DNA of 64,000 nt. It comes from GCA-003244245 sp050699435 (GTDB lineage Bacteria > Actinomycetota > Actinomycetes > Mycobacteriales > Pseudonocardiaceae). How positions within the stretch are numbered: the first letter of the stretch is position 1; each line of letters starts with the position of its first letter. A program made the position numbers and the translations under genes. A model generated the notes under the pieces. That model saw only the letters and a list, made by a program, of their open reading frames with translations, was not told the DNA's origin and ran no database searches. Location of the stretch: contig JBOHGM010000010.1 of assembly GCA_050699435.1 (NCBI GenBank), forward strand, positions 9,065-73,064. Direction: 5' to 3'. This document shows positions 7,790 to 16,243 of this stretch, piece after piece.

Positions 7790-10700
7790 GTGGCAGGCAA
7801 GGCCCGCGTGCACGAGCTCGCGAAGGAGCTCGGTGTCACCAGCAAAGAAGTTCTCAGCAAGCTCGCCGACCTGGGCGAGTATGTGAAGTCCGCGTCCTCC
7901 ACAGTGGAGGCGCCGGTCGCGCGTAAGCTGCGTGACTCATTCCCCTCCGATGCGGGGAAGGGTTCCACCGGCAACGGCGCACCGGCCACTGGACACGGTC
8001 AGCGCGGTACTTCCGCACCGCGCCGGCCCGCTGCCAGTCCCTCCGTTCCCAAACCCGGCCCCACCCCGCCACCTGCGCGCCGACCGGAGCAGGCCGCCGA
8101 GGCACCCGGCCCGGTGGCGCCCCTGCACTCGACGTTTTCGGAGCCAGCTGTGCAGCATCCTGTGATCCCGGAGCGTCCAGCGGCTCGGGAACATCCGCCG
8201 GCTCGGGAGCGTCCGGCTGTTCGGGAGCGTCCGGCGGTTTCGGACCGTCCGGCGGCCCGGGAGCGCCCGGCGGCTCGGGAGCGTCCCGCGGCCGAGCAGC
8301 ACCCAGGCTCGCGGCCGGACGATGGTGCCGGCTCAGCTGGGCAGCCTCGCACCCAACCCCCGAAGCCGGGGCCGCGGTCTCCGCGGGTCGGCAACAACCC
8401 CTTCGGGGTAGGCGGATCGGCGCCATCGCGTCCATCGACGCCCCGGCCCGGTGGGTCCGGTGGCTCTGCTGGAACCGGCAACCTGCCGCCCCGTCCAGGT
8501 GGAGGCAACCGGCCGGCACCCAGTCGCAGTGGCTCGCCAGGTAGCGGAGGTCCGCGGCCGAACCCAGGCATGATACCGCCGCGGCCCAACCCGGGCATGA
8601 TGCCGACCCGGCCCGGCCGCCCCGGTCCGGGCGGTGGTGGTCCGGGTGGTGGTGGTCCGGGTGGTGGTGGTCCGGGTGGTGGTGGTCCGGGTAGTGGTGG
8701 TCCGGGTGGTGGTCGCGGCCCGGGTGGTCCCGGTGGTGGTCGCGGCGGCCCGGGTGGTCNNNNNNNNNNNNNNNNNNNNNNNNNNNNNNNNNNNNNNNNN
8801 NNNNNNNNNNNNNNNNNNNNNNNNNNNNNNNNNNNNNNNNNNNNNNNNNNNNNNNNNNNGGTGGTGGTCCGGGTGGTGGTGGTCCGGGTGGTGGTGGTCC
8901 GGGTGGTGGTGGTCCGGGTAGTGGTGGTCCGGGTGGTGGTCGCGGCCCGGGTGGTCCCGGTGGTGGTCGCGGCGGCCCGGGTGGTCGCGGTGGTCCCGGT
9001 GGCGGTGGCTTCCGCGGCGGTAGCGGTGGCGGTGGTTCGAGCGGCCCCGGCGGCCCCGGCGGTGGCGCTGCTCCGGCCGGTGGTGGCTTCCGAGGCGGAC
9101 CTGGCCGTCCCGGTGCAGGTGGTGGTGGCAGTCGCGGTCGCGGTGGTGCTGCCGGTGCGTTCGGCCGTCCTGGTGGTCCGGCTCGCAAGGGTCGTAAGTC
9201 CAAGCGCCAGAAGCGCCAGGAGTTCGACAACATGCAGGCGCCATCGGTCGGCGGCGTCCGGCTGCCCCGCGGCACGGGCGAGACTGTCCGGCTGCGCCGC
9301 GGCTCCTCACTCACCGACTTCGCCGAGAAGATCAACGCCAACCCGGCCTCGCTGGTGCAGGCGCTGTTCCACCTCGGCGAGATGGTGACCGCGACCCAAT
9401 CCGTCGCCGACGAGGTGCTGGAGTTGCTCGGCCAGGAGATGAACTACAAGATCCAGGTGGTCAGCCCCGAGGACGAGGACCGCGAGCTGCTGGAGTCCTT
9501 CGACCTGTCCTACGGCGAGGACACCGGTGACGAGGAGGATCTCGCTTCCCGGCCTCCGGTGGTCACCGTCATGGGTCACGTCGATCACGGCAAGACCCGA
9601 CTGCTGGACACCATCCGCAAGACCAACGTGATGGGTGGCGAGGCCGGTGGGATCACCCAGCACATCGGCGCCTACCAGGTCGCCACCGAGTTGGAGGGCG
9701 AGGAGCGACTGATCACCTTCATCGACACCCCCGGGCACGAGGCGTTCACCGCCATGCGTGCCCGCGGTGCGAAGTCGACGGACATCGCGGTGCTCGTGGT
9801 GGCCGCCGACGACGGAGTCATGCCCCAGACGGTGGAGGCGATCAACCACGCCAAGGCGGCCGGCGTGCCGGTCGTGGTGGCGGTGAACAAGATCGACAAG
9901 GAGGGTGCGGACCCGACCCGGATCCGCGGTCAGCTCACCGAGTACGGGCTGGTGCCCGAGGACTACAGCGGCGACACCATGTTCGTGGACATCTCCGCCA
10001 AGCAGGGCACCAACATCGAGTCGTTGCTCGAGGCAATCCTGCTCACCGCGGACGCCTCGCTGGACCTGCGGGCGAACCCGGACATGGAAGCCCAGGGCGT
10101 GGCGATCGAGGCCCATCTGGATCGCGGCCGCGGACCGGTGGCTACCGTGCTGGTGCAGCGCGGCACGCTGCACGTCGGCGACTCGGTGGTGGCAGGTGAC
10201 GCCTACGGCCGGGTCCGCAGGATGGTCGATGAGCACGGCGAGGATGTCGCTGAGGCGCTGCCTTCGCGGCCGGTGCAGGTCATCGGGTTCACCTCGGTGC
10301 CGGGTGCGGGCGACAACTTCCTCGTCGTCGACGAGGACCGCATCGCTCGGCAGATCGCCGACCGCCGACGTACCCGGGAGCGCAACGCCGATCTCGCCTC
10401 CCGCCGCCGCCGGGTCAGCCTGGAGGACCTGGACCGGGCGCTCAAGGAGACCAGCGAGCTCAACTTGATCCTCAAGGGCGATAACTCCGGCACCGTCGAG
10501 GCGCTGGAGGACGCCCTGCTGAAGATCGACGTCGGCGACGAGGTCGAGCTGCGGGTGATCTCCCGTGGCGTCGGTGGCATCACCGAGAGCGATATCAACC
10601 TTGCCATCGCGGACAACACCATCGTGCTCGGATTCAACGTCCGGGCCGACGGTAAGGCCACCGCGCTGGCCAACCGCGAGGGTGTGGAGATCCGCTACTA

Positions 10701-11067
10701 CTCGGTGATCTACCAGGCGATCGATGAGATCGAGCAGGCTCTCAAGGGCATGCTTAAGCCGGAGTACGAGGAGGTGGCCCTCGGCCGCGCCGAGGTCCGC
10801 GAGGTTTTCCGGTCCTCCAAGATCGGCACCATCGCCGGGTGCTTGGTGACCTCCGGGGAGATCCGGCGTAATGCCAAGGCCCGGCTGCTCCGGGACAACG
10901 TGGTGGTCCGGGAGGACCTCGCGGTGTCCTCGCTGCGTCGGTTCAAGGACGACGCTACGTCGGTCCGTGACGGCTTCGAGTGCGGTCTCACCCTCTCGTC
11001 CTACCACGACCTCCGGGTCGGTGACGAGATCGAGACCTACGAGCTGCGCGAGAAGCCCCGCACCTGA
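7790..11067 (+). CDS. infB: Translation initiation factor IF-2 (interrupted by assembly gap)
   Basis: IF-2 is the GTPase that places initiator tRNA on the 30S subunit. GTG at 7790 follows AGGAG and opens VAGKARVHELAKELGVTSKE, the standard actinobacterial start. A long linker follows with ERPA-type repeats (about 8160-8300) and a Gly/Pro region. After the gap come the second IF2-N domain (SLTDFAEKINANPASLVQAL), G1 GHVDHGKTRLLD, G3 DTPGHEAF, G4 NKID and the tRNA-binding end. The frame changes across the 100-N gap (8760-8859). If the 127 identical bases on both sides are merged and the Ns dropped (227 bases), one continuous 1016-residue protein results, the usual size. It is therefore probably intact in the organism. 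Confidence 0.93.
8633..8986. repeat. Gly/Pro-coding tandem repeats with identical gap flanks
   Basis: Units of 15 bases coding GGGGP repeat on both sides of the gap. The last 127 bases before the gap (8633-8759) are identical to the first 127 after it (8860-8986), including a single variant unit with AGT. The offset of 227 bases leaves the infB frame open. Confidence 0.9.
8760..8859. other. Assembly gap of 100 N
   Basis: Exactly 100 undetermined bases, the conventional filler for a gap of unknown size, lying inside the infB repeat region. Reading on without changing its length puts the second half of infB out of frame, so the true length is not 100. Confidence 0.98.
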
Positions 11068-11075
11068 TCATCCCT

Positions 11076-11108
11076 GGGGTTGGTGGGTCTTCAAGACCCA
11101 CCAACCCC
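11076..11108 (+). terminator. Strong hairpin after infB
   Basis: GGGGTTGGTGGGTCT and its exact reverse complement flank the 3-base loop TCA, a perfect 15-base-pair stem starting 8 bases after the infB stop. No U-run follows, as is usual for actinobacterial hairpin terminators. It could end or attenuate the nusA-infB transcript before the DUF503 gene. Confidence 0.8.
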
Positions 11109-11147
11109 CGGATCGGTGGTCTTCAAGAGCTACCTACCCGGTGGTGA

Positions 11148-11459
11148 GTGGTGTACGTCGGCGCCCTGGAACTCGATGTCTTGTTCGGTGAGGTGCGCTC
11201 GCTGAAGGAGAAGCGTTCGCTGGTCCGGCCCGTGGTCGCCGAACTGCGCCGCCGCTTCGACGTCGCGGCGGCTGAGGCCGGGTACGCCGACCTGCACCGG
11301 CGGGCGGTGATCGGCGTGGCCACGGTAGCGGGCGAAGCGGGCCACGTCCGGGATGTGCTGCAGGCCTGTGAGCGGCTGGTGGCGTCTCGCCCGGAGTTGG
11401 AGTTGCTGACCGCCCGGCACCGGCTGCTGGGCCCCGATGATGATGTTGCTGACGACTAG
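11148..11459 (+). CDS. DUF503 (YlxP-like) protein
   Basis: The 103-residue product is a typical DUF503 protein: VYVGALELDVLFGEVRSLKEKRSLVRPVV at the start (two pieces either side of the SLKEKRS signature), then FDVAAAEAGYADLHRRAVIGVATV and a short helical end. The family is found between infB and rbfA in many Gram-positive bacteria; its role is unknown, though a link to ribosome maturation is suspected from context. GTG at 11148 and GTG at 11151 are adjacent starts and either could be used. The gene lies 80 bases after infB, past a strong hairpin, and 46 bases before rbfA. Confidence 0.85.
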   Translation: MVYVGALELDVLFGEVRSLKEKRSLVRPVVAELRRRFDVAAAEAGYADLHRRAVIGVATVAGEAGHVRDVLQACERLVASRPELELLTARHRLLGPDDDVADD

Positions 11460-11505
11460 CGTGGTACTCCCAGCCCACGCGCGAGGAATGAGGAGACCGC
11501 CGCTG

Positions 11506-11958
11506 ATGGCCGACCTAGCACGGGCCCGCCGGCTCGCCAAACGGATCGCGCAGATCGTCGCGTCGGGCCTCGAACACGAGGTCAAGGATCCGCGGCTGGC
11601 GATGGTGACCATCACCGATGCGAAGGTCACCGCCGACCTCAGGGACGCCACTGTCTACTACACGGTGCTCGGTGAGACCGTCGATGCCCCGCCGGACACC
11701 GCCGGGGTGGCCGCCGCGCTGGCCAGCGCCACCGGGGTGCTGCGCTCCCTGGTCGGGCGCGGTACCGGTGTCCGGTTCACCCCCACGCTGACCTTCCTGC
11801 CGGACAATGTCCCCGACGGGGTGCGCAGGATCGACGAATTGCTGGCCCAGGCGCATGATGCAGACGCCGAGGTGGCCCGCATCGCGGCCGAGGCCTCCCC
11901 CGCAGGCGAGCCGGATCCGTACCGTCCGCACCGCGAGCCCGCGGCGGACGACGACTGA
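11506..11958 (+). CDS. rbfA: 30S ribosome-binding factor A
   Basis: RbfA is a KH-fold cold-shock protein that binds the 30S subunit and helps 16S rRNA 5'-end processing. The 150-residue product starts MADLARARRLAKRIAQIVA and has LEHEVKDPRLAMVTITDAKV and DLRDATVYYTVLG, which are family signatures, then RFTPTLTFLPDNVPDGVRRID. The acidic, Pro-rich last 25 residues are typical of actinobacterial versions. ATG at 11506 has AGGAG about 11 bases upstream; ATG at 11488 would add six residues. The downstream phosphoesterase gene starts 77 bases later. Confidence 0.92.
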   Translation: MADLARARRLAKRIAQIVASGLEHEVKDPRLAMVTITDAKVTADLRDATVYYTVLGETVDAPPDTAGVAAALASATGVLRSLVGRGTGVRFTPTLTFLPDNVPDGVRRIDELLAQAHDADAEVARIAAEASPAGEPDPYRPHREPAADDD

Positions 11959-12035
11959 CCGTCGGCGCCGCCGGTCGGACCGCCCGGCGCAGTATGCCGG
12001 GGCGGCGTGGACGCTCCGAGACAGATGGGTGAAGC

Positions 12036-13064
12036 TTGACCACCGTGTGGACTTCCCTGAGTGATCACGCGATCGGAGTCCCAGCCGACCCGAACTCAGA
12101 ACTGAGCGCTGCAGCGGAGCTCGTCGCCGGTGCACGGGACGTGACGCTGGTAGCCCACGTGCAACCGGATGCCGACGCGTTGGGCAGTGCATTGGCCCTC
12201 GGCTTGGCGCTGCGCCAGCGCGGCTCGACGGTACGGGTGAGCTTCGGTGAACCGGCGGATGCCCCGGAGTCGCTGCGCGCACTGGACGTCGCCGACCTCA
12301 TCGTGCGGCCGGATGAGGTGCCGGCCGCACCGGAGTTGCTGATCGCGCTGGACACCGGCTGCCGGGCCCGGCTTGGCTGCCTGTCGGATCGGGTGGATAT
12401 CGCCGGCGCCGTCCTGGTGGTCGACCACCACTTCACCAACGAGCGATTCGGCACGCACCACCTGGTCGATGCCCGCGCCGAGGCGACGGCCGTGCTGGTG
12501 CTGCGCCTGATCGATGAGCTCGATGTGCGACTTGACGAGCCGATGGCCCGGTGTATCTACGCCGGGCTGGTGACCGACACCAGCTGCTTTCGCCGGGCCG
12601 ATGAGGGCACCCATGCGATCGCGGCCCGGCTGCTGACCGCCGGCGTTGATCCCACCGCAACCACCCGGGCGCTGTTCGACACGCATCCGTTCGGCTGGCT
12701 GAGCATGCTCGGCGCCGTGCTGGGCCGTGCCCGGCTGGAGCCTGCGGCCGCCCAGGGCAGGGGACTGGTGCATACCCGTGTGCTGCTGACTGATGCCGCT
12801 GGGCTGCGCAGCGAGGAGGTCGAGAGCGTGGTGGATCTCGTGCGCACCACGGCGGAGGCGGAGGTCGCCGCCGTGCTCAAGGAGATCGCTCCGGACCGGT
12901 GGTCGGTATCGCTGCGCGCCAAGCAGAGCGTCGACGTCTCCGCTGCCGCGGCCGAGCTCGGCGGGGGCGGGCACCGCCTCGCCGCCGGTTTCGCCACCGA
13001 CGGGACGGGTGACGAGGTCTTGGCCGCGCTGCGCGCCGCGCTGCACCGCGCGCCCACGATCTGA
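12036..13064 (+). CDS. DHH/DHHA1 phosphoesterase, NrnA-like oligoribonuclease
   Basis: NrnA-type enzymes degrade short RNA oligonucleotides and dephosphorylate pAp with Mn2+ in the cytosol. The 342-residue product shows VAHVQPDADALGSALAL (metal-site Asp residues, about 39-55), ALDTGCRARLG, the DHH motif in AVLVVDHHFTNERFG (about 127-141), and the DHHA1 signature GGGGHRLAAGF near the end. It lies between rbfA and truB, its usual place in actinobacteria. The start is either TTG at 12036 or GTG at 12045; the ribosome-binding site is weak for both. Confidence 0.88.
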   Translation: MTTVWTSLSDHAIGVPADPNSELSAAAELVAGARDVTLVAHVQPDADALGSALALGLALRQRGSTVRVSFGEPADAPESLRALDVADLIVRPDEVPAAPELLIALDTGCRARLGCLSDRVDIAGAVLVVDHHFTNERFGTHHLVDARAEATAVLVLRLIDELDVRLDEPMARCIYAGLVTDTSCFRRADEGTHAIAARLLTAGVDPTATTRALFDTHPFGWLSMLGAVLGRARLEPAAAQGRGLVHTRVLLTDAAGLRSEEVESVVDLVRTTAEAEVAAVLKEIAPDRWSVSLRAKQSVDVSAAAAELGGGGHRLAAGFATDGTGDEVLAALRAALHRAPTI

Positions 13065-13089
13065 CCGCGCTCCGGGCAGGATCGGCGCC

Positions 13090-14001
13090 ATGACACGTCC
13101 GGATCTGCCCGCCGGCCTGGTGATCGTGGACAAGCCGGCCGGGCTCACCTCGCACGACGTGGTCGCCCGGCTGCGCAGGCTGCTGGGTACCCGCCGGATT
13201 GGGCACGCCGGAACCCTGGACCCGATGGCCACCGGGGTGCTGGTCTGCGGCGCTGAGCGGGCGACGAAGTTGCTCGGACACCTTCCGCTCGAGCCCAAGG
13301 TCTACCGGGGCACCGTGCGCCTCGGTGAGTTCACCAGTACCGACGATGCGCACGGCGAGCGTATCGGTGGCGCGGATACGTCCACAGTGGACGAGCAGGC
13401 GATCCTGGCGGGCATCGCGGCCCTCACCGGCGCACTCGAGCAGGTGCCCAGCGCGGTGAGTGCGGTCAAGGTCGACGGCAAGCGGGCCTACGCACTGGCG
13501 CGGGCCGGCCAGCAGGTGCGGCTGGCGCCGCGGCCGGTGACGGTATTCCGGTTCGAGCTCCTCGCACTGCGCCGGGTTGCCGGAACCCGCGGCACGCCGG
13601 TGATCGATCTGGACGTGCTGGTGGACTGCAGCGGCGGCACCTACGTCCGGGCGCTGGCCAGGGACCTGGGCGCTGCGCTCAGCGTCGGGGGGCACCTCAC
13701 CGCGCTGCGCCGCACCGGGGTGGGACCGTTCGGTCTGGACATCGCGCGGACCCTCGACGATCTGGTGCAGCGGCCGGAGCTGACGGTGGATCTGGACGAG
13801 GTGGTGGCCACCGCATTTCCCCGCCGCGAGGTGGACGCCCAGCAGGCCCGGGTGCTGGCGCACGGCGGACGGGTGCCCGCAGCCGGACTCTGCGGGACGT
13901 CGGCTGCCTTCGACCCTGCTGGCCACGCGATCGCGCTACTCACCGAGAGCGGCCCGCTGGCCCGCCCGGTGCTGGTGCTGCGCCCGGCTACCGAGCCGTG
14001 A
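13090..14001 (+). CDS. truB: tRNA pseudouridine-55 synthase
   Basis: TruB isomerises U55 in the T-loop of tRNAs. The 303-residue product has GLVIVDKPAGLTSHDVVARLR at the start (in two overlapping family blocks), GHAGTLDPMATGVLVCGAE with the catalytic aspartate of GTLDPMATG, the substrate-binding KVYRGTVRLGEFTSTDDAHG, and VDCSGGTYVRALARDLG. ATG at 13090 lies 25 bases after the phosphoesterase. The stop TGA at 13999-14001 is inside a perfect palindromic repeat, so the final residues PATEP are next to or altered by that repeat. Confidence 0.95.
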   Translation: MTRPDLPAGLVIVDKPAGLTSHDVVARLRRLLGTRRIGHAGTLDPMATGVLVCGAERATKLLGHLPLEPKVYRGTVRLGEFTSTDDAHGERIGGADTSTVDEQAILAGIAALTGALEQVPSAVSAVKVDGKRAYALARAGQQVRLAPRPVTVFRFELLALRRVAGTRGTPVIDLDVLVDCSGGTYVRALARDLGAALSVGGHLTALRRTGVGPFGLDIARTLDDLVQRPELTVDLDEVVATAFPRREVDAQQARVLAHGGRVPAAGLCGTSAAFDPAGHAIALLTESGPLARPVLVLRPATEP

Positions 14002-14039
14002 GTGGCATTGAGTGCGATAGCACTCAATGCCACTCACGG
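13996..14039. repeat. Perfect 20-bp palindromic repeat after truB
   Basis: CCGTGAGTGGCATTGAGTGC is followed by GATA and then its exact reverse complement, a 44-base perfect inverted repeat. It contains the truB stop codon in its left arm and lies just before ribF. The outer arm matches the repeat at 221-266, so this is a dispersed element, likely also serving as a transcription terminator. Confidence 0.9.
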
Positions 14040-14060
14040 GCAGCCGTAGGCTGCGCGATC

Positions 14061-14993
14061 GTGCAGCGGTGGCGTGGGGTGGAGGCTATCCCGAGCGGGT
14101 GGGGTCGCAGCGTGGTCACCATCGGGGTGTTCGACGGGATGCACCGCGGTCACGCCCGGCTCGTCCGGCAGGCCGTAGCGCGTGCCAGGGATCGTGGCGT
14201 TCCCTGCGTGCTGCTGACCTTCGACCCGCACCCTTCGGAGGTGGTCCGCCCCGGCAGCCATCCGGCGCAGCTCACCAGCCTGCGCCGCCGGGCCGAGCTG
14301 GCCGAACAGCTCGGCGTCGAGGTGTTCTTCGTGCTGCCGTTCACCGGCGAGCTGTCCCGGATGCCCGCCGATGGGTTCGTCCACGAGCTGCTCGTGGAAC
14401 GGCTGCACGTGGCGGAAGTGGTGGTGGGGGACAACTTCACCTTCGGCTACAAGGCGGCAGGCAACGTAGCGCTGCTGCGCGCCCTGGGCCGGCGGTTCGG
14501 GTTCACCGCCGAGGACGTGGGGTTGCTCTCGCAGGGGGAGCTGACCTACTCCTCCACCTACATCCGATCCTGCGTCGACGCCGGTGACGTGGCGGCCGCC
14601 GCCGTCGCCCTGGGCCGTCCGCACCGGGTGGAGGGCATCGTCATCCGCGGTGACCAGCGCGGGCGCGGCCTCGGTTACCCGACCGCGAACCTGTCCACGC
14701 CGCGGTATGCGGCGATTCCCGCCGACGGGGTGTACGCCGGTCGCTTCGTGCACCGCAGCCGGGAGCTGGCGGCGGCGGTGTCGGTGGGCACCAACCCGAC
14801 GTTCTCCGGCCGGGAGCGTCGGGTGGAGGCCTTCGTGCTGGACCTGGACGAGGACTTCTACGGTGAGCAGGTGGCGCTGGACTTCGTCGAGCGGCTGCGC
14901 GGCATGGTCCGCTTCGACACCCCCGAGCAGCTGGTGTCCCAGATGGACGACGACGTGGCGCGCACTCGGGAGGTGCTCGCCCGCAGCGGATGA
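14061..14993 (+). CDS. ribF: Bifunctional riboflavin kinase/FAD synthetase
   Basis: RibF phosphorylates riboflavin to FMN and adenylates FMN to FAD. The 310-residue product has the FAD synthetase half first, with SVVTIGVFDGMHRGHARLV (the nucleotide-binding GxFDGxHxGH, about 15-33) and the STYIRSCV segment. The riboflavin kinase half begins at about 185, with GDQRGRGLGYPTANLS, the conserved GxxLGxPTAN. GTG at 14061 opens VQRWRGVEAIPSGWGRSVVT, the common actinobacterial start; an upstream in-frame start at 13998 would read through the palindrome and is unlikely. Confidence 0.94.
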   Translation: MQRWRGVEAIPSGWGRSVVTIGVFDGMHRGHARLVRQAVARARDRGVPCVLLTFDPHPSEVVRPGSHPAQLTSLRRRAELAEQLGVEVFFVLPFTGELSRMPADGFVHELLVERLHVAEVVVGDNFTFGYKAAGNVALLRALGRRFGFTAEDVGLLSQGELTYSSTYIRSCVDAGDVAAAAVALGRPHRVEGIVIRGDQRGRGLGYPTANLSTPRYAAIPADGVYAGRFVHRSRELAAAVSVGTNPTFSGRERRVEAFVLDLDEDFYGEQVALDFVERLRGMVRFDTPEQLVSQMDDDVARTREVLARSG

Positions 14994-15065
14994 TCTCGCC
15001 ACAGGCACCGATCGAGACGCGGGAGCCTGGCAAGATGGGCGTTCCGGACACGGAAGGGGAGGCCG

Positions 15066-15599
15066 GTGGACGAGCAGCGGATGGTGGCGCGCAACGTCGC
15101 CCAACAGCGCGAGTGGTACGGGGAACCGCTCGGTGACCGGGTTCGGCGCCTCGTGGTCGCCTTCGACGTCTCTCAGGCGCAGCTGGCCGAGGTCCTGGGG
15201 TTGAGCCCGCCGATGCTCAGCCAGCTGATGAGCGGGCGCCGGGCGAAGATCGGCAACCCGGCGGTGCTGGCCCGGATGGTGATGCTGGAACGCCGGGTGC
15301 TCACCCCTGAGGTAGCCTCCGGTGATCCGGCCGCTATCCGCGCCGCCCTGGTGGAGGTCCGTGACTCCCGGCCCACCGTCGGCCGCGATACCTTGCTGGT
15401 CGAGGAGAATGATGCGCACGCACTTCTCGTGGCGCTGCGCAAGCTGGCCGGTGCCGCTGAGCTCAAGGGCGCGGCCGACCTGCTGGCGGACGAATTCCCC
15501 CTGCTCGCCGCATTGCTGCTGCGGGCAGCCGATGCCGACCTGCCGGCATCCGAGGTGGCGCCAGGGCAGGCCAGGGCGTTGCCTGGTACCGAGCGGTGA
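15066..15599 (+). CDS. Helix-turn-helix DNA-binding protein
   Basis: The 177-residue product has one clear Cro/C1-type helix-turn-helix, VSQAQLAEVLGLSPPMLSQLMSGRRAKIGNPAV (about 38-70; read as two overlapping halves), and a helical Ala-rich rest with no recognised domain. Conserved proteins of this type lie between ribF and rpsO in several actinobacteria; targets are not known. GTG at 15066 follows GGGGAGG (about 15056), a good spacing. There is a separate 180-base leader before rpsO, so this gene is probably its own unit or the end of the ribF unit. Confidence 0.75.
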   Translation: MDEQRMVARNVAQQREWYGEPLGDRVRRLVVAFDVSQAQLAEVLGLSPPMLSQLMSGRRAKIGNPAVLARMVMLERRVLTPEVASGDPAAIRAALVEVRDSRPTVGRDTLLVEENDAHALLVALRKLAGAAELKGAADLLADEFPLLAALLLRAADADLPASEVAPGQARALPGTER

Positions 15600-15673
15600 G
15601 CTGGTAATCTCAGCCTTCGGTCCGGCTGCAGTCCGTGGCGGTCGGCACTGTGACTGAGTAACCCAGGGGCTGA

Positions 15674-15701
15674 GGTCAGGTGTGACTGAGGCTACCTGAC
15701 C
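15674..15701. promoter_or_regulatory. Inverted repeat in the rpsO leader region
   Basis: GGTCAGGT and ACCTGACC are separated by 12 bases, and GTGACTGAG occurs twice (near 15650 and in the loop). The element is about 80 bases before rpsO. It might be a terminator of the previous gene or an RNA element for S15 autoregulation; position alone cannot decide. Confidence 0.4.
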
Positions 15702-15780
15702 GAGGTCACCGCCCCGCCGTGCTGTGCGCGGCGTCAACCCGGGGCTCACACGGTACGTATCTGACAGGAGAGAACGACCC

Positions 15781-16050
15781 GTGGCGCTGTCCACCGCACA
15801 GAAGAGCGAGATCCTGGCCGAGTATGGGCTGCGCGGGGGGGACACCGGTTCCCCTGAGGCGCAGGTGGCCCTGCTGACAAAGCGGATCAAGGATCTCACC
15901 GAGCATCTCAAGCAGCACAAGCACGACCACCACTCCCGGCGCGGCCTGCTCCTGATGGTCGGCCGCCGCCGCAACCTGCTGAACTATCTGGCCAGAATCG
16001 ACATCGCGCGCTACCGATCGCTGATCGAGCGCCTCGGCCTGCGCCGCTGA
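15781..16050 (+). CDS. rpsO: 30S ribosomal protein S15
   Basis: S15 binds the central domain of 16S rRNA early in 30S assembly. The 89-residue product is the full family length, with GDTGSPEAQVALLTKRIKDL, the conserved HKHDHHSRRGLLLMVGRRR rRNA-binding face, and the end RYRSLIERLGLRR. GTG at 15781 follows AGGAG with about 10 bases spacing. rpsO precedes pnp, the order in which PNPase and S15 are co-expressed in many bacteria. Confidence 0.97.
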   Translation: MALSTAQKSEILAEYGLRGGDTGSPEAQVALLTKRIKDLTEHLKQHKHDHHSRRGLLLMVGRRRNLLNYLARIDIARYRSLIERLGLRR

Positions 16051-16138
16051 TCCTCACGGGGATCGACAACCACACATCGCGACACGAGCCGCCTCGTCAC
16101 CGTCCTCGCCGAGCGTCGTCCGCCGGTCCTCGGTAGTG

Positions 16139-16176
16139 GCTCCCGGGAGCGCTGCACCCGAGGGCTTCGATCGAAG
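16139..16176. promoter_or_regulatory. Two perfect 12-bp palindromes between rpsO and pnp
   Basis: GCTCCCGGGAGC (16139-16150) and CTTCGATCGAAG (16165-16176) are each fully self-complementary and 14 bases apart. The rpsO-pnp spacer in other bacteria folds into a hairpin cut by RNase III that controls pnp; these could play that part, but this is inference from position. Confidence 0.4.
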
Positions 16177-16243
16177 ACCGGCCTTGTCCTCGCTTCCGCG
16201 CTGGCGGTGCCATCCGCGGCCAGTGTCGTGAGGAGGAGAAGAA

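Noticed and set aside
8633..8986. Possible CRISPR array in the infB repeats
   Set aside because: Units are 15 bases, contiguous, without unique spacers, and code Gly/Pro in frame.
8760..9232. Programmed frameshift in infB
   Set aside because: The frame change coincides with the 100-N filler and disappears when the identical flanks are merged.
8634..9388. Val/Arg-rich frame (VVVVRVVVV) across the infB gap
   Set aside because: It is the wrong frame of the Gly/Pro repeats, produced by the arbitrary gap length.
14034..15974. Minus-strand frame of over 600 codons under ribF and the HTH gene
   Set aside because: It crosses several genes, has no start context and is a GC-driven shadow.
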